Assembly (NCBI GenBank): GCA_023444095.1
Contig: JAEZRP010000013.1
Location: 1-64,000, forward strand
DNA from: Bacillota bacterium
GTDB taxonomy: Bacteria; Bacillota; Clostridia; Christensenellales; Aristaeellaceae
Length of the DNA stretch: 64,000 nt
Reading direction: 5' to 3'
Positions 8,209-17,139 of the stretch are shown piece after piece. The position numbers and the translations under genes are program-made. Numbering within the stretch: the stretch's first letter is position 1; each line of letters starts with the position of its first letter. The notes under the pieces are model-generated. The model was not told where the DNA came from, ran no database searches, and saw nothing but the letters and a program-made list of their open reading frames with translations.

Positions 8209-8260
8209 TTGACAGATTACACACCGCATTATATAATCTGTCACGACATGTGTCAAGACA
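8209..8260. promoter_or_regulatory. Divergent promoter with probable NiaR operator
   Basis: Rightward promoter TTGACA (8209-8214), 17-bp spacer, TATAAT (8232-8237). Leftward promoter GTGACA (8244-8239), 17-bp spacer, TGTAAT. A perfect 10-bp inverted repeat (8210-8219 with 8234-8243) covers both -35/-10 regions, and further TGTC/GACA half sites follow at 8245-8260. A repressor bound here would shut both directions. NiaR is the obvious candidate because its gene is one of the two controlled. Confidence 0.75.
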
Positions 8261-8276
8261 GAAAGGCGGCGGTTCC

Positions 8277-9299
8277 ATGTCGGCAATCAAGGCGTACCTC
8301 GATCGCAAGGACGTACACATCTCGGCGAAGCGGTACTTCGTGGACGCGATGGGCGCGATGGCGCTCGGTCTGTTCGCGTCCCTCCTCATCGGAACGATCT
8401 TCGCGCAGCTCTCCGATCTTTTGAACTTCCCCTGGCTTGCCGAGGCAGCCGACTACGCGAAATTTGCGACCGGCCCCGCAATGGCGTGCGCGATTGGCAT
8501 GGCGCTGCGCGCGCCGAACCTCGTGCTCTTCTCCCTGCTCGCCGTCGGCGCGGGCTCAAACGCGCTGGGCGGACCGCTCGGGACGCTCTTCTGCGCCATC
8601 TTCGCGACCGAGATGGGCAAGCTGGTTTCCAAGGCCACGAAGGTCGACATCCTCGTCACGCCGACCGTCACGATCCTCTCCGGCATCGCGCTCTCAACGC
8701 TCATCGGCCCCGGCATCTCTACCCTCATGACGGCCCTCGGAAACGTTATCATGTCTGCGACGGAGCTTCAGCCCTTCCTGATGGGCGCGGCAGTTTCCGT
8801 GATCGTCGGAATCATCCTTACTCTGCCCATCAGTTCCGCGGCGATATGTACGATGCTGTCGCTCACGGGTCTCGCGGGCGGCGCGGCGACGGCGGGCTGC
8901 TGCGCGCAGATGGTCGGCTTCGCGGTCATGTCCTTCTATGAAAACCGCTGGGGCGGGCTCGTCGCCCAGGGCCTCGGAACCTCGATGCTTCAGATGGGCA
9001 ACATCGTGAAAAACCCGCGCGTCTGGATTCCCCCGACGCTCGCAGCCGCGATCACCGGACCCGTCGCGACCATCGTGTTCGCCCTCGAAAACGGCATCCC
9101 GGTTGCCTCCGGCATGGGCACCTCCGGGCTCGTGGGTCCCATCGGCATCACGGCGTGGGAGGGCTTCGGTTCCGCGTGGAGCTGGGTCGGGCTCATCGCA
9201 GTGTGCTTTGTGTTGCCCGCGATTTTGACGCCCCTCATCGCGCTCCCCATGCGCAAGCTCGGATGGATCAGGCCGGGGGATTTGAAGCTCGACCTTTGA
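8277..9299 (+). CDS. PTS-IIC-like multispanning membrane protein (PF13303 type), candidate niacin transporter
   Basis: 340 residues, nearly all hydrophobic, with about 9-10 predicted membrane spans. The Gly-rich blocks (for example GAGSNALGGPLG, MGTSGLVGPIG) match the small PTS_EIIC_2 family annotated as a sugar-phosphotransferase membrane subunit. No IIA, IIB or HPr gene is near. The gene is divergent from niaR-pncB-nadD and sits under the same operator, so uptake of nicotinate or nicotinamide is the most economical role; this is inference from context. The ATG at 8277 follows GGCGG. Its last 32 bp overlap the end of the MMPL gene on the other strand. Confidence 0.8.
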   Translation: MSAIKAYLDRKDVHISAKRYFVDAMGAMALGLFASLLIGTIFAQLSDLLNFPWLAEAADYAKFATGPAMACAIGMALRAPNLVLFSLLAVGAGSNALGGPLGTLFCAIFATEMGKLVSKATKVDILVTPTVTILSGIALSTLIGPGISTLMTALGNVIMSATELQPFLMGAAVSVIVGIILTLPISSAAICTMLSLTGLAGGAATAGCCAQMVGFAVMSFYENRWGGLVAQGLGTSMLQMGNIVKNPRVWIPPTLAAAITGPVATIVFALENGIPVASGMGTSGLVGPIGITAWEGFGSAWSWVGLIAVCFVLPAILTPLIALPMRKLGWIRPGDLKLDL

Positions 9300-11448
9300 C
9301 GAAGCGGTCGAAGATCGCGATGAGCGTCGGCAAAAGCACCAGAATCATGAAAATGGAAATTGCCGCGCCGCGCGAAAGCAAGAGTCCGATCGAGGAGACA
9401 TAGGAAATCGTTGTCACCTTGCCCACGATAAACCCCGCGGTCACAAGAATGAGGCCGGAGGTCAGTATCGTGGGCAGCGACAGTGTGACCGCCCTCGAGA
9501 GCGCCGCGGCGGGCGCGAGCGACTTGCGCGCCGCGCGGTAGTGGCTCGTGAGCAGGATTCCGTAGTCGATGGTCGCGCCCATCTGCATCGCCACGCAGAT
9601 GAGGTACGACATGAAGAAGATGGGCTCGCCCCTGATGTAGGAGGCCGCCATTGTGACCCAGATCGCTCCCTGAATCACGCATACGAGCAACACCGGAACC
9701 GAAAGAGAGCGGAAGGAAATCGCGATGATGAGAATAAGCGCCGCAGCCGTCAGAAGGTTCACGCGCAGAAGATCGCCCGTGAACGCGCGGCTGATGTCGT
9801 AACTCGAAACGGAAGAACCGACGATTCCGAAGTCCCCGCCATACGCCGCTTCAACCAGTTTCAGCATTTCACCGATGACCGCGTATGTCGCCTCCGACGA
9901 GTAGGGGAGATCAAGCGTGAAGAGCATGCGCGTGTATCCGTGCGCGTTGAACGCAGTCTCCGCCTGATCGAGCTGAGTTTTGAGGGCGAGCACCCGCTCG
10001 TCATCCGGCATGGCTGCCGCCGCTGCCTCGGCAAGCTCCCCTGCGGGCACGCGGTCCCCCAATCCGTGCTGCCGGAAAAACAGCCGGACGAGCGCCTCCG
10101 GCATCCCGAGCATCTCGGCGACGTCCTCCGGCGCGTAGCTTTTCAGCGCCGCTGCGCCCGTCGTGACCATCGCCCGCGCGGAGGTGATAACCGCGCTCCC
10201 GTCAACCTCGATGGACGCAACCGCGTCCACGAGGCTTTTTTGCTTTTCATAATCCGAGTCGGCCCCTTCGCTCGGCACGAGGAGCATGACCATGTTGTCC
10301 GAGCCGAAGATCTCGTTGATTCGGTGCGCGGAGAATCGGTCATCCACGTCGATGAAGAGGTAATCGTTCATGGTCTGAAGATGGAAGGAAACGCCGATCA
10401 GGACGAGAAGCGCGATGGCGATCACCCACCGTCCCCGCCGCGCAAATGCCGCGAAGCGCGCGCCGCCGAGGTTGAGGGGCTTGTGCGCGGTCCTGCGCAG
10501 GATGCCCGGCATGGCAAGGACGAGCGCGGGCATGGCGAAAAACACCGTCAGCATGCTGATGAGGATGCCCTTTGAAAGCACGATGCCGATGTCGAAGCCG
10601 ATTGTGAAGCTCATGAAAAGGAGCGAGAGGAAGCCCGCGACGGTCGTGAGCGCCGAGGACGAGATGGGCATGAACGTGCGCGTGAGGGCCATGACCATGG
10701 CGTCCTTCTCCCCCATGCCCTCGGCCTTCAGCGCGTCGAACATATGAAGGAGCATGATCGCGTAATCCATCGAGAGTGCGAGCTGGAGGATCGCGCATAC
10801 CGCGAACGTTACGAACGAGATGGTCCCGAACACCCAGTTGGTGCCCATATTGACGAGGATCGCGAGCGCAAGCACGAGTAGGATCGGGAACGGCTCCGCC
10901 CACGCGCGCGAGGTCGCGAGCAGAACGGCAAGCGCCACGGCCACTGAGACCGCGAGCGCAACCGAAATCTGCCTGGAGAGGCTCTGCTGGATGTCGAGCG
11001 TGTTCGCGACGGAGCCGGAGACGACCGTCCCGCCCTCCGCCGCGAACATCGAACGGAGGGATTCCACGATGGGAACCCCGTCCGCGCCGTCTTCGAGCGA
11101 CAGGTTCACGAGCTGGTAGCGGACGCCGCTCACGGTCCTGTCCCCTGCTTCCGGATCATACGAGGCGAGAAGCACGCCGTCGAGGGCCCGAACCGCCTCA
11201 AGATCTGCCGCGAACGTCTGGTCGTCGCGACCTGTGAACATCACCCGAAGCTGCTCCGAATCGCCGAACGTGCCCTTCATGAGCTCGAGCGACTTCTTCG
11301 TCAGCGTGTCATCCGCGAGATATTCCGCAAAGTCGTAGTTGACGCGTACCTTCGAGACGGTGAAGGCGCTCGCGACGGCGATGAGCGCGAAGGCGACCAG
11401 GATGTAGACCCTGAGCCGCACGATCGCGCCCGCGATTCGATTCGCCAT
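9268..11448 (-). CDS. MMPL/RND-family membrane transporter
   Basis: 726 residues with the classical two-half layout: one N-terminal span (about 12-30), a large extracytoplasmic domain, a block of five to six spans, then the same again (second half from about 345). The sterol-sensing-like segments (AGFLSLLFMSFTIGFDIGIVL and its second-half counterpart MQMGATIDYGILLTS) identify the RND/MMPL superfamily, proton-driven exporters of lipids or amphiphiles. The ATG at 11448 is chosen for GAGG seven bases upstream and because it opens directly into the first span. It lies 8 bp after metA; any functional link to methionine synthesis is unclear. The substrate is unknown. Confidence 0.88.
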   Translation of the reverse strand: MANRIAGAIVRLRVYILVAFALIAVASAFTVSKVRVNYDFAEYLADDTLTKKSLELMKGTFGDSEQLRVMFTGRDDQTFAADLEAVRALDGVLLASYDPEAGDRTVSGVRYQLVNLSLEDGADGVPIVESLRSMFAAEGGTVVSGSVANTLDIQQSLSRQISVALAVSVAVALAVLLATSRAWAEPFPILLVLALAILVNMGTNWVFGTISFVTFAVCAILQLALSMDYAIMLLHMFDALKAEGMGEKDAMVMALTRTFMPISSSALTTVAGFLSLLFMSFTIGFDIGIVLSKGILISMLTVFFAMPALVLAMPGILRRTAHKPLNLGGARFAAFARRGRWVIAIALLVLIGVSFHLQTMNDYLFIDVDDRFSAHRINEIFGSDNMVMLLVPSEGADSDYEKQKSLVDAVASIEVDGSAVITSARAMVTTGAAALKSYAPEDVAEMLGMPEALVRLFFRQHGLGDRVPAGELAEAAAAAMPDDERVLALKTQLDQAETAFNAHGYTRMLFTLDLPYSSEATYAVIGEMLKLVEAAYGGDFGIVGSSVSSYDISRAFTGDLLRVNLLTAAALILIIAISFRSLSVPVLLVCVIQGAIWVTMAASYIRGEPIFFMSYLICVAMQMGATIDYGILLTSHYRAARKSLAPAAALSRAVTLSLPTILTSGLILVTAGFIVGKVTTISYVSSIGLLLSRGAAISIFMILVLLPTLIAIFDRFVKGRASNPPA

Positions 11449-11456
11449 ATACTGCC

Positions 11457-12374
11457 TCAGCTGATGGTATTGATGTCGTAGGGCGTCGTCTGGTAGACGT
11501 AGTAGTTGAGCCAGTTGGAGAACAGCAGGTTCGCGTGGCTGCGCCACGTCACGACCGGCTCGCGCGCGTCGTCGTCATTCGGAAAGTAGTTCTCGGGAAC
11601 CGCGGTGTCGAGCCCGGCGCGCTTGTCGCGCAGGTACTCGAGCTTGAGCGTGTCCTCGTCGTACTCGCTGTGCCCGGTGACGAAGATCTGCCTGCCGAGC
11701 TTGGTTGCGAGCGCGTAGAGCCCCGCCTGGTCGGACGAGGCGAGAATCTTGATCTGCGGCACCTGCAAAACGTCCTCGCGCAGGATCGTCGTGTAGCGCG
11801 ACTGGGGCACCATGAAGTTGTCGTCGAAGCCGCGCATGAGCATCGAGCGCCTGTGCTCGATTTTATGCGGATACACGCCAAACAGCTTCTTCGGGAGTTT
11901 CACCTTCCCCACGCCGTAGTGGTAATAGAGCGCCGCCTGCGCCGCCCAGCAGATGTGCAGGGTGCTTGTGACGTTGGTCTTCGACCACTCCATGACGCGG
12001 CAAAGCTCGTCCCAATAGTCGACCTCTTCAAATTCGAGGTGCTCGACCGGCGCGCCCGTGATGATGAGACCGTCGAATTTCTGATCGCGGATCTCTTCGA
12101 ATGTCTTGTAAAACGCCAGCATGTGCTCGGAGGGCGTGTTCTTCGACTCGTGCGAGCTCATGTGGAGAAGCTCCAGTTCCACCTGAAGGGGCGTGTTTCC
12201 CAGAAGCCGCGCGAGCTGCGTCTCGGTGGCAATCTTGGTGGGCATGAGGTTCAATAGCGCGATCTTGAGCGGACGGATGTCCTGCGTGAGCGCGCGGGTT
12301 TCGGTGATGACGAATATATTCTCGTTCAGGAGCGTCTCCGTCGCGGGAAGACTGTTGGGAATCTTGATGGGCAT
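11457..12374 (-). CDS. metA: Homoserine O-acetyltransferase, MetA family
   Basis: 305 residues, full length. Activates homoserine for methionine synthesis. Catalytic Cys142 (in HICWAAQ), His235 and Glu237 (in VTGHSEYD) fall at the family's known positions. Residue 111 is Glu (in GAPVEHLE). In characterised MetA enzymes Glu at 111 goes with acetyl-CoA and Gly with succinyl-CoA, so acetyl transfer is predicted despite the usual succinyltransferase label. This fits the adjacent O-acetylhomoserine sulfhydrylase gene (metY) 13 bp upstream in the same direction. No SAM riboswitch is seen at this gene. Confidence 0.92.
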   Translation of the reverse strand: MPIKIPNSLPATETLLNENIFVITETRALTQDIRPLKIALLNLMPTKIATETQLARLLGNTPLQVELELLHMSSHESKNTPSEHMLAFYKTFEEIRDQKFDGLIITGAPVEHLEFEEVDYWDELCRVMEWSKTNVTSTLHICWAAQAALYYHYGVGKVKLPKKLFGVYPHKIEHRRSMLMRGFDDNFMVPQSRYTTILREDVLQVPQIKILASSDQAGLYALATKLGRQIFVTGHSEYDEDTLKLEYLRDKRAGLDTAVPENYFPNDDDAREPVVTWRSHANLLFSNWLNYYVYQTTPYDINTIS

Positions 12375-12387
12375 TTCTGTAACCTCC

Positions 12388-13668
12388 TCAGCGGGTCTTT
12401 TCGAGCGCCTGCGCGATGTCCCGGATGATGTCGTCCGCGTTCTCGATGCCGATGGACATCCGGACCATCTCGGGCTTGACGCCGCACTGGACGAGCTGCT
12501 CGTCGGTCAGCTGGCGATGCGTGGTGCTCGCGGGGTGAAGCGCCGATGTGCGAAGGTCCGCGACATGCACGACGATGGCAGCGAGCTTCAGCGAATCGAG
12601 GAACTTCATCGCCGCATCCCTTCCGCCCTTCACGCCGAAGGAGATGACGCCGCTCGCGCCGCCCGGCAAATACTTGTCCGCGCGCGCCTTCTGGTCGGAG
12701 GAGGCGAGGCGGGGGTAGTTGACCCACGCGACGTCCTCGCACTTTTCGAGATATTCCGCAACCCTGAGGGCGTTCGCCGAATGCCGCTCCATCCGGAGCG
12801 CAAGCGTCTCGAGCCCCAGGTTGATGATGAACGCCGCGAGGGGCTGCTGGATCGCGCCCAGATCGCGCATGAGCTGCACGCGCGCCTTTGTGATATACGC
12901 CTGATCGCCGAAGTCGCGCACGTAACGCACGCCGTGGTAGGACTCGTCCGGCTCGGTGAGATCGGGGAACCTGCCGGACTTCGCCCAATCGAACTTGCCG
13001 CTATCCACGATCACGCCGCCGACGACCGTCGCGTGGCCGTCCATATACTTGGTCGTCGAGTGAATCACGACGTCCGCGCCGAACTCGAACGGGCGGCAGA
13101 GGATGGGCGTCGGGAACGTGTTGTCGACGACGAGCGGCAAGCTGTGCGCGTGCGCGAGGTTTGCGAACCTTTCGATGTCAAAGACGTGGAGCGAGGGATT
13201 CGCGATGGTCTCTCCGAAAACGAGGCGGGTGTTTTCATCGATCAGATTCCCGATCTCTTCGTCCGTCATGTCGGGCGTTACGAAGCGCACCTCAATGCCC
13301 ATGCGCTTCATGGTCACCGCGAAGAGGTTGATGGTCCCGCCGTAGATGGTCGAGACGCTCACGATGTTCTGCCCTGCGGAAGTGATGTTCAATACGGCCA
13401 TAAGGGACGCCGCCTGCCCCGCGGAGGTGAGCATCGCGCCGACGCCGCCTTCCAGCGCCGCGATTTTCTTCTCGACAATGTCGAGCGTCGGGTTCGAAAT
13501 CCGGCTGTACATGTGCCCCGGCGCCTTTAAATCAAATAACTGGCCGAGCATGTCCGCGGAATCGTACTTGTACGTCGTCGACTGATAGATCGGCATGACG
13601 CGGGGCTCCCCGTTCATTGGCTCGTAGCCGCCCTGGACGCACAAAGTGTCGATTGAAACCTTCTCCAT
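12388..13668 (-). CDS. metY: O-acetylhomoserine sulfhydrylase (PLP)
   Basis: 426 residues of the Cys/Met-metabolism PLP family. Combines O-acetylhomoserine with sulfide to give homocysteine. The PLP lysine is Lys207 in [17 protein letters not shown] (about 54-61) and the SAGQAAS stretch (about 82-88) are phosphate and cofactor contacts. The ATG at 13668 has GGAGG seven bases upstream; in-frame codons further up belong to the end of murJ. The gene starts 5 bp after murJ, so it is read through from the murJ promoter and followed by metA, giving direct sulfhydrylation rather than transsulfuration. Confidence 0.92.
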   Translation of the reverse strand: MEKVSIDTLCVQGGYEPMNGEPRVMPIYQSTTYKYDSADMLGQLFDLKAPGHMYSRISNPTLDIVEKKIAALEGGVGAMLTSAGQAASLMAVLNITSAGQNIVSVSTIYGGTINLFAVTMKRMGIEVRFVTPDMTDEEIGNLIDENTRLVFGETIANPSLHVFDIERFANLAHAHSLPLVVDNTFPTPILCRPFEFGADVVIHSTTKYMDGHATVVGGVIVDSGKFDWAKSGRFPDLTEPDESYHGVRYVRDFGDQAYITKARVQLMRDLGAIQQPLAAFIINLGLETLALRMERHSANALRVAEYLEKCEDVAWVNYPRLASSDQKARADKYLPGGASGVISFGVKGGRDAAMKFLDSLKLAAIVVHVADLRTSALHPASTTHRQLTDEQLVQCGVKPEMVRMSIGIENADDIIRDIAQALEKTR

Positions 13669-13672
13669 ATGC

Positions 13673-15214
13673 CTACCTCCTTCTTTCGTTTGAAACGCCG
13701 CCCACGAGCGACATGACCTGCCGCTCGCCCAGCGCCAACAGCGCAAGCAAATATGCGACGCCGGAAACCAGCGTCACCGCCGCGAGCCGCAGGAACACGT
13801 TGAGCGTGCCGTACAGCTCAGGCAAGAGCCAGTTCACGGCAAAAGCCGCCAGAACGCACAAAGCCCCGGCCCCGCAGGTCTTCATCATGTCAACCGCCGT
13901 CGCCCTGAGGCCGAACCGCCCGATCCGTCGCCGAAACAGGATGAACATGACCGTCGCAGACGAAAAGCCCACGAACGACGTCGCGAGGGCGAGGCCGTTG
14001 ATGCCCATCAGTTTGCCCAAAATCCAGTCGAGAAGCGTATTGAGCAAAAGCCCGACGAGCGTCACCCGGAAGGGCGTTTTGGTGTCCTGCATGGAATGAA
14101 ACGCGCGGCTCAGAAGGTCGCGCAGCCCGAACGCCAGAACGCCGACCACAAAGAACAGGAACGCGCCCGCCGTGATATGGACCGACTCCTCGCCGAATGC
14201 CCCGCGGGCGTAGGCGAAGCGCACGATGTCGTCTGACATGACGATTGAGATCGCTGTGATCGGGACCACAATGACGGCGACCGTCTCGATGGACTTTTTG
14301 ACGATGTCGACGACCCCGACCCTGTCCTTCAGGACGACAAGCTTCGAGAGCTTTGAGAACATGACCGTCGTAATCGGCACGACCAGAACGCCCGAGACGA
14401 ATATGATCAGCTTGTTGGCGTAGTTGAGCGCGGAAAGCGCCCGGTCGTCGATCATGGAGGCGAAGAACGAGTCGATCATATGATTCAGTTCGCTCACCGC
14501 CATCGAAAGGATCGCGGGAACCGCCAGCACCAGAAGCCGTCTGAACTGCGGATCGCTGAAGTCGATGCGCGGCGAATAGCGGAACCAGCCCGCGAGGTAC
14601 GGAACCTGGATCAGTACCTGCATGATCCCGGCGGCAACCACGCCCCAGGCCACCGCCTCGATCCCATACTTCCCCGAAAAGAGAACCGTCGCTCCGATGA
14701 TGCCGATGCTGATCGGGAATCCCGTGAGCTGCGCGGCGATATACTTTTCCCGCGCGTTCAAAAGAGTCGACATGACGATCGAGGTCACGTTGAATAGGAG
14801 GGAGGACGACATGATGCGCGTGAGCCGCATGGCGAGCGCGACCTTCTCCGCACCGAAGCCCGGGAGCGTCAGCCGGACTAGCGGCCCGGCCAGCACGTAC
14901 AGGGCGACCGACGCCACGATCCCCGCGAGTGCGAATATGTTCATGGCGTTGCTGGCGAACCGGTTCGCAGCCACTTCCCCCCGGCGCTCCCGCGCGCGCA
15001 TATACAGCGGGATGAGCGTCGAGGTGATGCAGGAAGTGAACAGGAAAATCGGCAGATAGAACAGAGCGTAGGAGGCGACGTACGCCTCGTTCTCGACCCC
15101 CGTTCCGAAGTAGCCCGCCATGATCATGTCGCGAGCGAAACCGGCGAGCTTCGAGACGATAATGATCATCGTCACGAGCGCCGTTGCCCGGAAAACCTTA
15201 TCCGTGCGCGTCAT
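13673..15214 (-). CDS. murJ: MurJ/MviN-type lipid II flippase
   Basis: 513 residues, about 14 membrane spans, of the MOP exporter superfamily. Family members flip lipid II across the membrane for peptidoglycan synthesis. The N-terminal block K-L-x-G-F-A-R-D-x-x-x-A-x-x-F-G-T-G (about 24-41) is diagnostic, with the Arg needed for transport in E. coli MurJ. ATG at 15214 is chosen for GGAAGG five bases upstream; the ATG at 15238 lacks a site. The promoter lies just before it. The next two genes are metY and metA. Confidence 0.88.
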   Translation of the reverse strand: MTRTDKVFRATALVTMIIIVSKLAGFARDMIMAGYFGTGVENEAYVASYALFYLPIFLFTSCITSTLIPLYMRARERRGEVAANRFASNAMNIFALAGIVASVALYVLAGPLVRLTLPGFGAEKVALAMRLTRIMSSSLLFNVTSIVMSTLLNAREKYIAAQLTGFPISIGIIGATVLFSGKYGIEAVAWGVVAAGIMQVLIQVPYLAGWFRYSPRIDFSDPQFRRLLVLAVPAILSMAVSELNHMIDSFFASMIDDRALSALNYANKLIIFVSGVLVVPITTVMFSKLSKLVVLKDRVGVVDIVKKSIETVAVIVVPITAISIVMSDDIVRFAYARGAFGEESVHITAGAFLFFVVGVLAFGLRDLLSRAFHSMQDTKTPFRVTLVGLLLNTLLDWILGKLMGINGLALATSFVGFSSATVMFILFRRRIGRFGLRATAVDMMKTCGAGALCVLAAFAVNWLLPELYGTLNVFLRLAAVTLVSGVAYLLALLALGERQVMSLVGGVSNERRR

Positions 15215-15241
15215 TGTCACCTTCCGAATGTGCTTCATGCG

Positions 15242-15249
15242 ATTATAGC
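15242..15249 (-). promoter_or_regulatory. Extended -10 promoter for murJ-metY-metA
   Basis: Read on the minus strand, TATAAT at 15247-15242 is preceded by TGC, an extended -10 element. The -35 is weak. It lies about 30 bases upstream of the murJ start. Confidence 0.6.
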
Positions 15250-15304
15250 ACACTCTTCCATTCCGTTCATGAATGATATGGTTAATTTCCGCCGTGCGCG
15301 GACA

Positions 15305-15769
15305 TCACAACCGCAAAAGGCGCGGAACGATCTTCCCGTTTTCGATCTCCAGTTCCGCGAAGCGCCCGTTTTGAAGCGCGCCGGGATTCACGAGGAGCGC
15401 CGCGCCGACATGTCCCGCGAAGGGGACGTGCGTGTGCCCGAACAGCGCGAGGGCGCAACTTAGCTCCTGCGCGCGATCGGAGAGCCTGTCATATCCGCCC
15501 TTCACGCCGTACTTGTCGCCGTGGGTCATAAGCATGCGCACGCCTTCGACTTTCACCTCGATCTCCCGCGCGTCGCGCGCAAAGAAGTCGCAGTTGCCCG
15601 CAACGAAAAGCACCTTGCGGTCGAGCCGCGCCGCGAGCCGCTTCGCGTCCTGGGCGAGGTCGCCCAGGTGGAAGACGTGGTCATACTCCCGCGCCTCAAT
15701 AAACTGCGCGACGAGCTCGAGCATGCCCGTCGCGTCGTGCGAATCCGACAGAACCGCGATCCGCGTCAT
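15305..15769 (-). CDS. YfcE/YsnB-type metallophosphodiesterase
   Basis: 154 residues of the small calcineurin-like phosphoesterase family. Metal ligands are visible as D-S-H (about 8-10), GDLAQD (about 37-42), GNCD (about 59-62), THGD (about 84-87) and GHTHVP (about 116-121). Such enzymes hydrolyse phosphodiesters in vitro; the cell role is not settled. It starts 4 bp inside the end of the rph-rdgB fusion gene and is the orthologue by position of B. subtilis ysnB in the gerM-rph-rdgB-ysnB order. Confidence 0.88.
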   Translation of the reverse strand: MTRIAVLSDSHDATGMLELVAQFIEAREYDHVFHLGDLAQDAKRLAARLDRKVLFVAGNCDFFARDAREIEVKVEGVRMLMTHGDKYGVKGGYDRLSDRAQELSCALALFGHTHVPFAGHVGAALLVNPGALQNGRFAELEIENGKIVPRLLRL

Positions 15770-17061
15770 ATCATTTTCAGAAGTGCCTCGATAGCCCTGG
15801 CACGATGGGAGACGCGGTTCTTCTCCGCCTCGTCCGCCTCCGCAAAGGTTAAGCCGAGGTCGCGCGAGAGAAACAGCGGGTCGTAGCCAAAGCCGCCTTC
15901 GCCCCTGTATTCGCGCAGAATCTCGCCGTCACACTCGCCCGTCGCCACGATTTCGTCCTGTCCCGGCGCGCACAGAGCAATCGCCGCGACATACTTCGCC
16001 CTGCGCGGCTCCGACACGCCATTGAGCTCTTTCAAAAGCAGCTGATTGTTCCCCGCGTCGTCGCCGTGCACGCCCGCATAGCGCGCCGAACGGACACCGG
16101 GGCGCCCGCCCAGTGCCTCCACCGCGAGCCCGGAATCATCTGCGAGCGCGGCGCAGCCCACCTGCGCCATGACGTGGCGCGCCTTGATGAGCGCGTTTTC
16201 CTGAAACGTCTCACCGTTTTCCTCCATGTCCCCGGTCACGCCCATCTCGCGCATGGAATAGACGTCGTACCTGTGGCCGAGCAGCGCGCGCAGTTCCCTG
16301 AGCTTGCCGAAGTTGTTCGACGCAAGCACGAGCTTCGGTTTTTTAAAGATCACGTCCGCGCGCGCGCCCAGCGCTTCTATCTGCGCCGCCATGAGATCCG
16401 CGATTCCCTTTTCGGCGAGTGACAGGAGCCCGTCGAGCTCCGCGCGCGTATAGGCTCTCCCCTCGCCCGTTCCCTGCACTTCGGCAAACGCGGTATCGCC
16501 GGACGCCTCGCGCGTCATGACGACGTTCATGTCCACCTGCGCACGGGAATCGAGCCTATAGTCGAGGTCGAGCGCGAAGTTGTCGTCCACGAGACCCACG
16601 GACACTGCCGCTACCTGGCGGACGACGGGCGAATCGACGATCGCGCCCTCCCGGATGAGTCTGTCGGCGGCGAGGCAAAGCGCGACAAAAGCGCCCGTAA
16701 TGGACGCGGTGCGCGTGCCGCCGTCCGCCTGGATGACGTCGCAGTCGATGTAGATTGTTCGCTCGCCGAGCCTTGAGAGATCGCACGCCGCGCGCAGGGA
16801 GCGCCCGATGAGCCGCTGGATCTCCACGCCGCGCCCGTCCTTCTTGATGCCGTCGCGCGCCTTTCGCGCGCTCGTGGAACCGGGCAGCATGGCATACTCG
16901 GCGGTCAGCCAGCCGCCCCTGCCCTTGCGGAACGGCGGAACCTCGTTCGCGACGGACGCCGTACAGATCACGCGCGTGCGGCCGCAGGAGATGAGAACCG
17001 ATCCCGCGGCCGCCTCGGTGAAGTCAACCTGAATGGATACGGGGCGAATTTCTCCCCTCAT
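15766..17061 (-). CDS. Fused RNase PH and XTP/dITP diphosphatase (RdgB/HAM1)
   Basis: 431 residues. The N-terminal RNase PH domain (about 1-238) trims tRNA 3' ends by phosphorolysis; EIQRLIGRSLRAACDL and the phosphate-binding GGTRTASITGA block are intact. The C-terminal domain (about 243-431) is RdgB, which hydrolyses XTP and dITP; SNNFGK, DDSGL, SARYAG, FGYDPLF and SHRARA are intact. In B. subtilis the same two genes are adjacent, so this is a fusion of neighbours. The start codon (ATG 17061, GGGAGGAGA upstream) leaves the protein without the D-G-R stretch near the N-terminus of most RNase PH proteins. Confidence 0.92.
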   Translation of the reverse strand: MRGEIRPVSIQVDFTEAAAGSVLISCGRTRVICTASVANEVPPFRKGRGGWLTAEYAMLPGSTSARKARDGIKKDGRGVEIQRLIGRSLRAACDLSRLGERTIYIDCDVIQADGGTRTASITGAFVALCLAADRLIREGAIVDSPVVRQVAAVSVGLVDDNFALDLDYRLDSRAQVDMNVVMTREASGDTAFAEVQGTGEGRAYTRAELDGLLSLAEKGIADLMAAQIEALGARADVIFKKPKLVLASNNFGKLRELRALLGHRYDVYSMREMGVTGDMEENGETFQENALIKARHVMAQVGCAALADDSGLAVEALGGRPGVRSARYAGVHGDDAGNNQLLLKELNGVSEPRRAKYVAAIALCAPGQDEIVATGECDGEILREYRGEGGFGYDPLFLSRDLGLTFAEADEAEKNRVSHRARAIEALLKMI

Positions 17062-17139
17062 TGGTATCTCCTCCCGTCAGTGGTTCGGATGGTCCGCTTC
17101 CTCCCGGCCACAGCCCGGAGGAAGAAACGCACCCCTTCG

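Noticed and set aside
13660..13680. SAM riboswitch expected before metY
   Set aside because: The gap between murJ and metY is only 4 bp, and the region before murJ has no S-box core.
17058..17110. Apparent missing N-terminus of RNase PH (an I-R-T-T-D-G-R-R-Y stretch) in another frame upstream of the start
   Set aside because: The D-G-R-R codons are the ribosome-binding site itself (GGGAGGAGA), no start codon is available for that frame, and the spacing to R-P-V is three residues too long.
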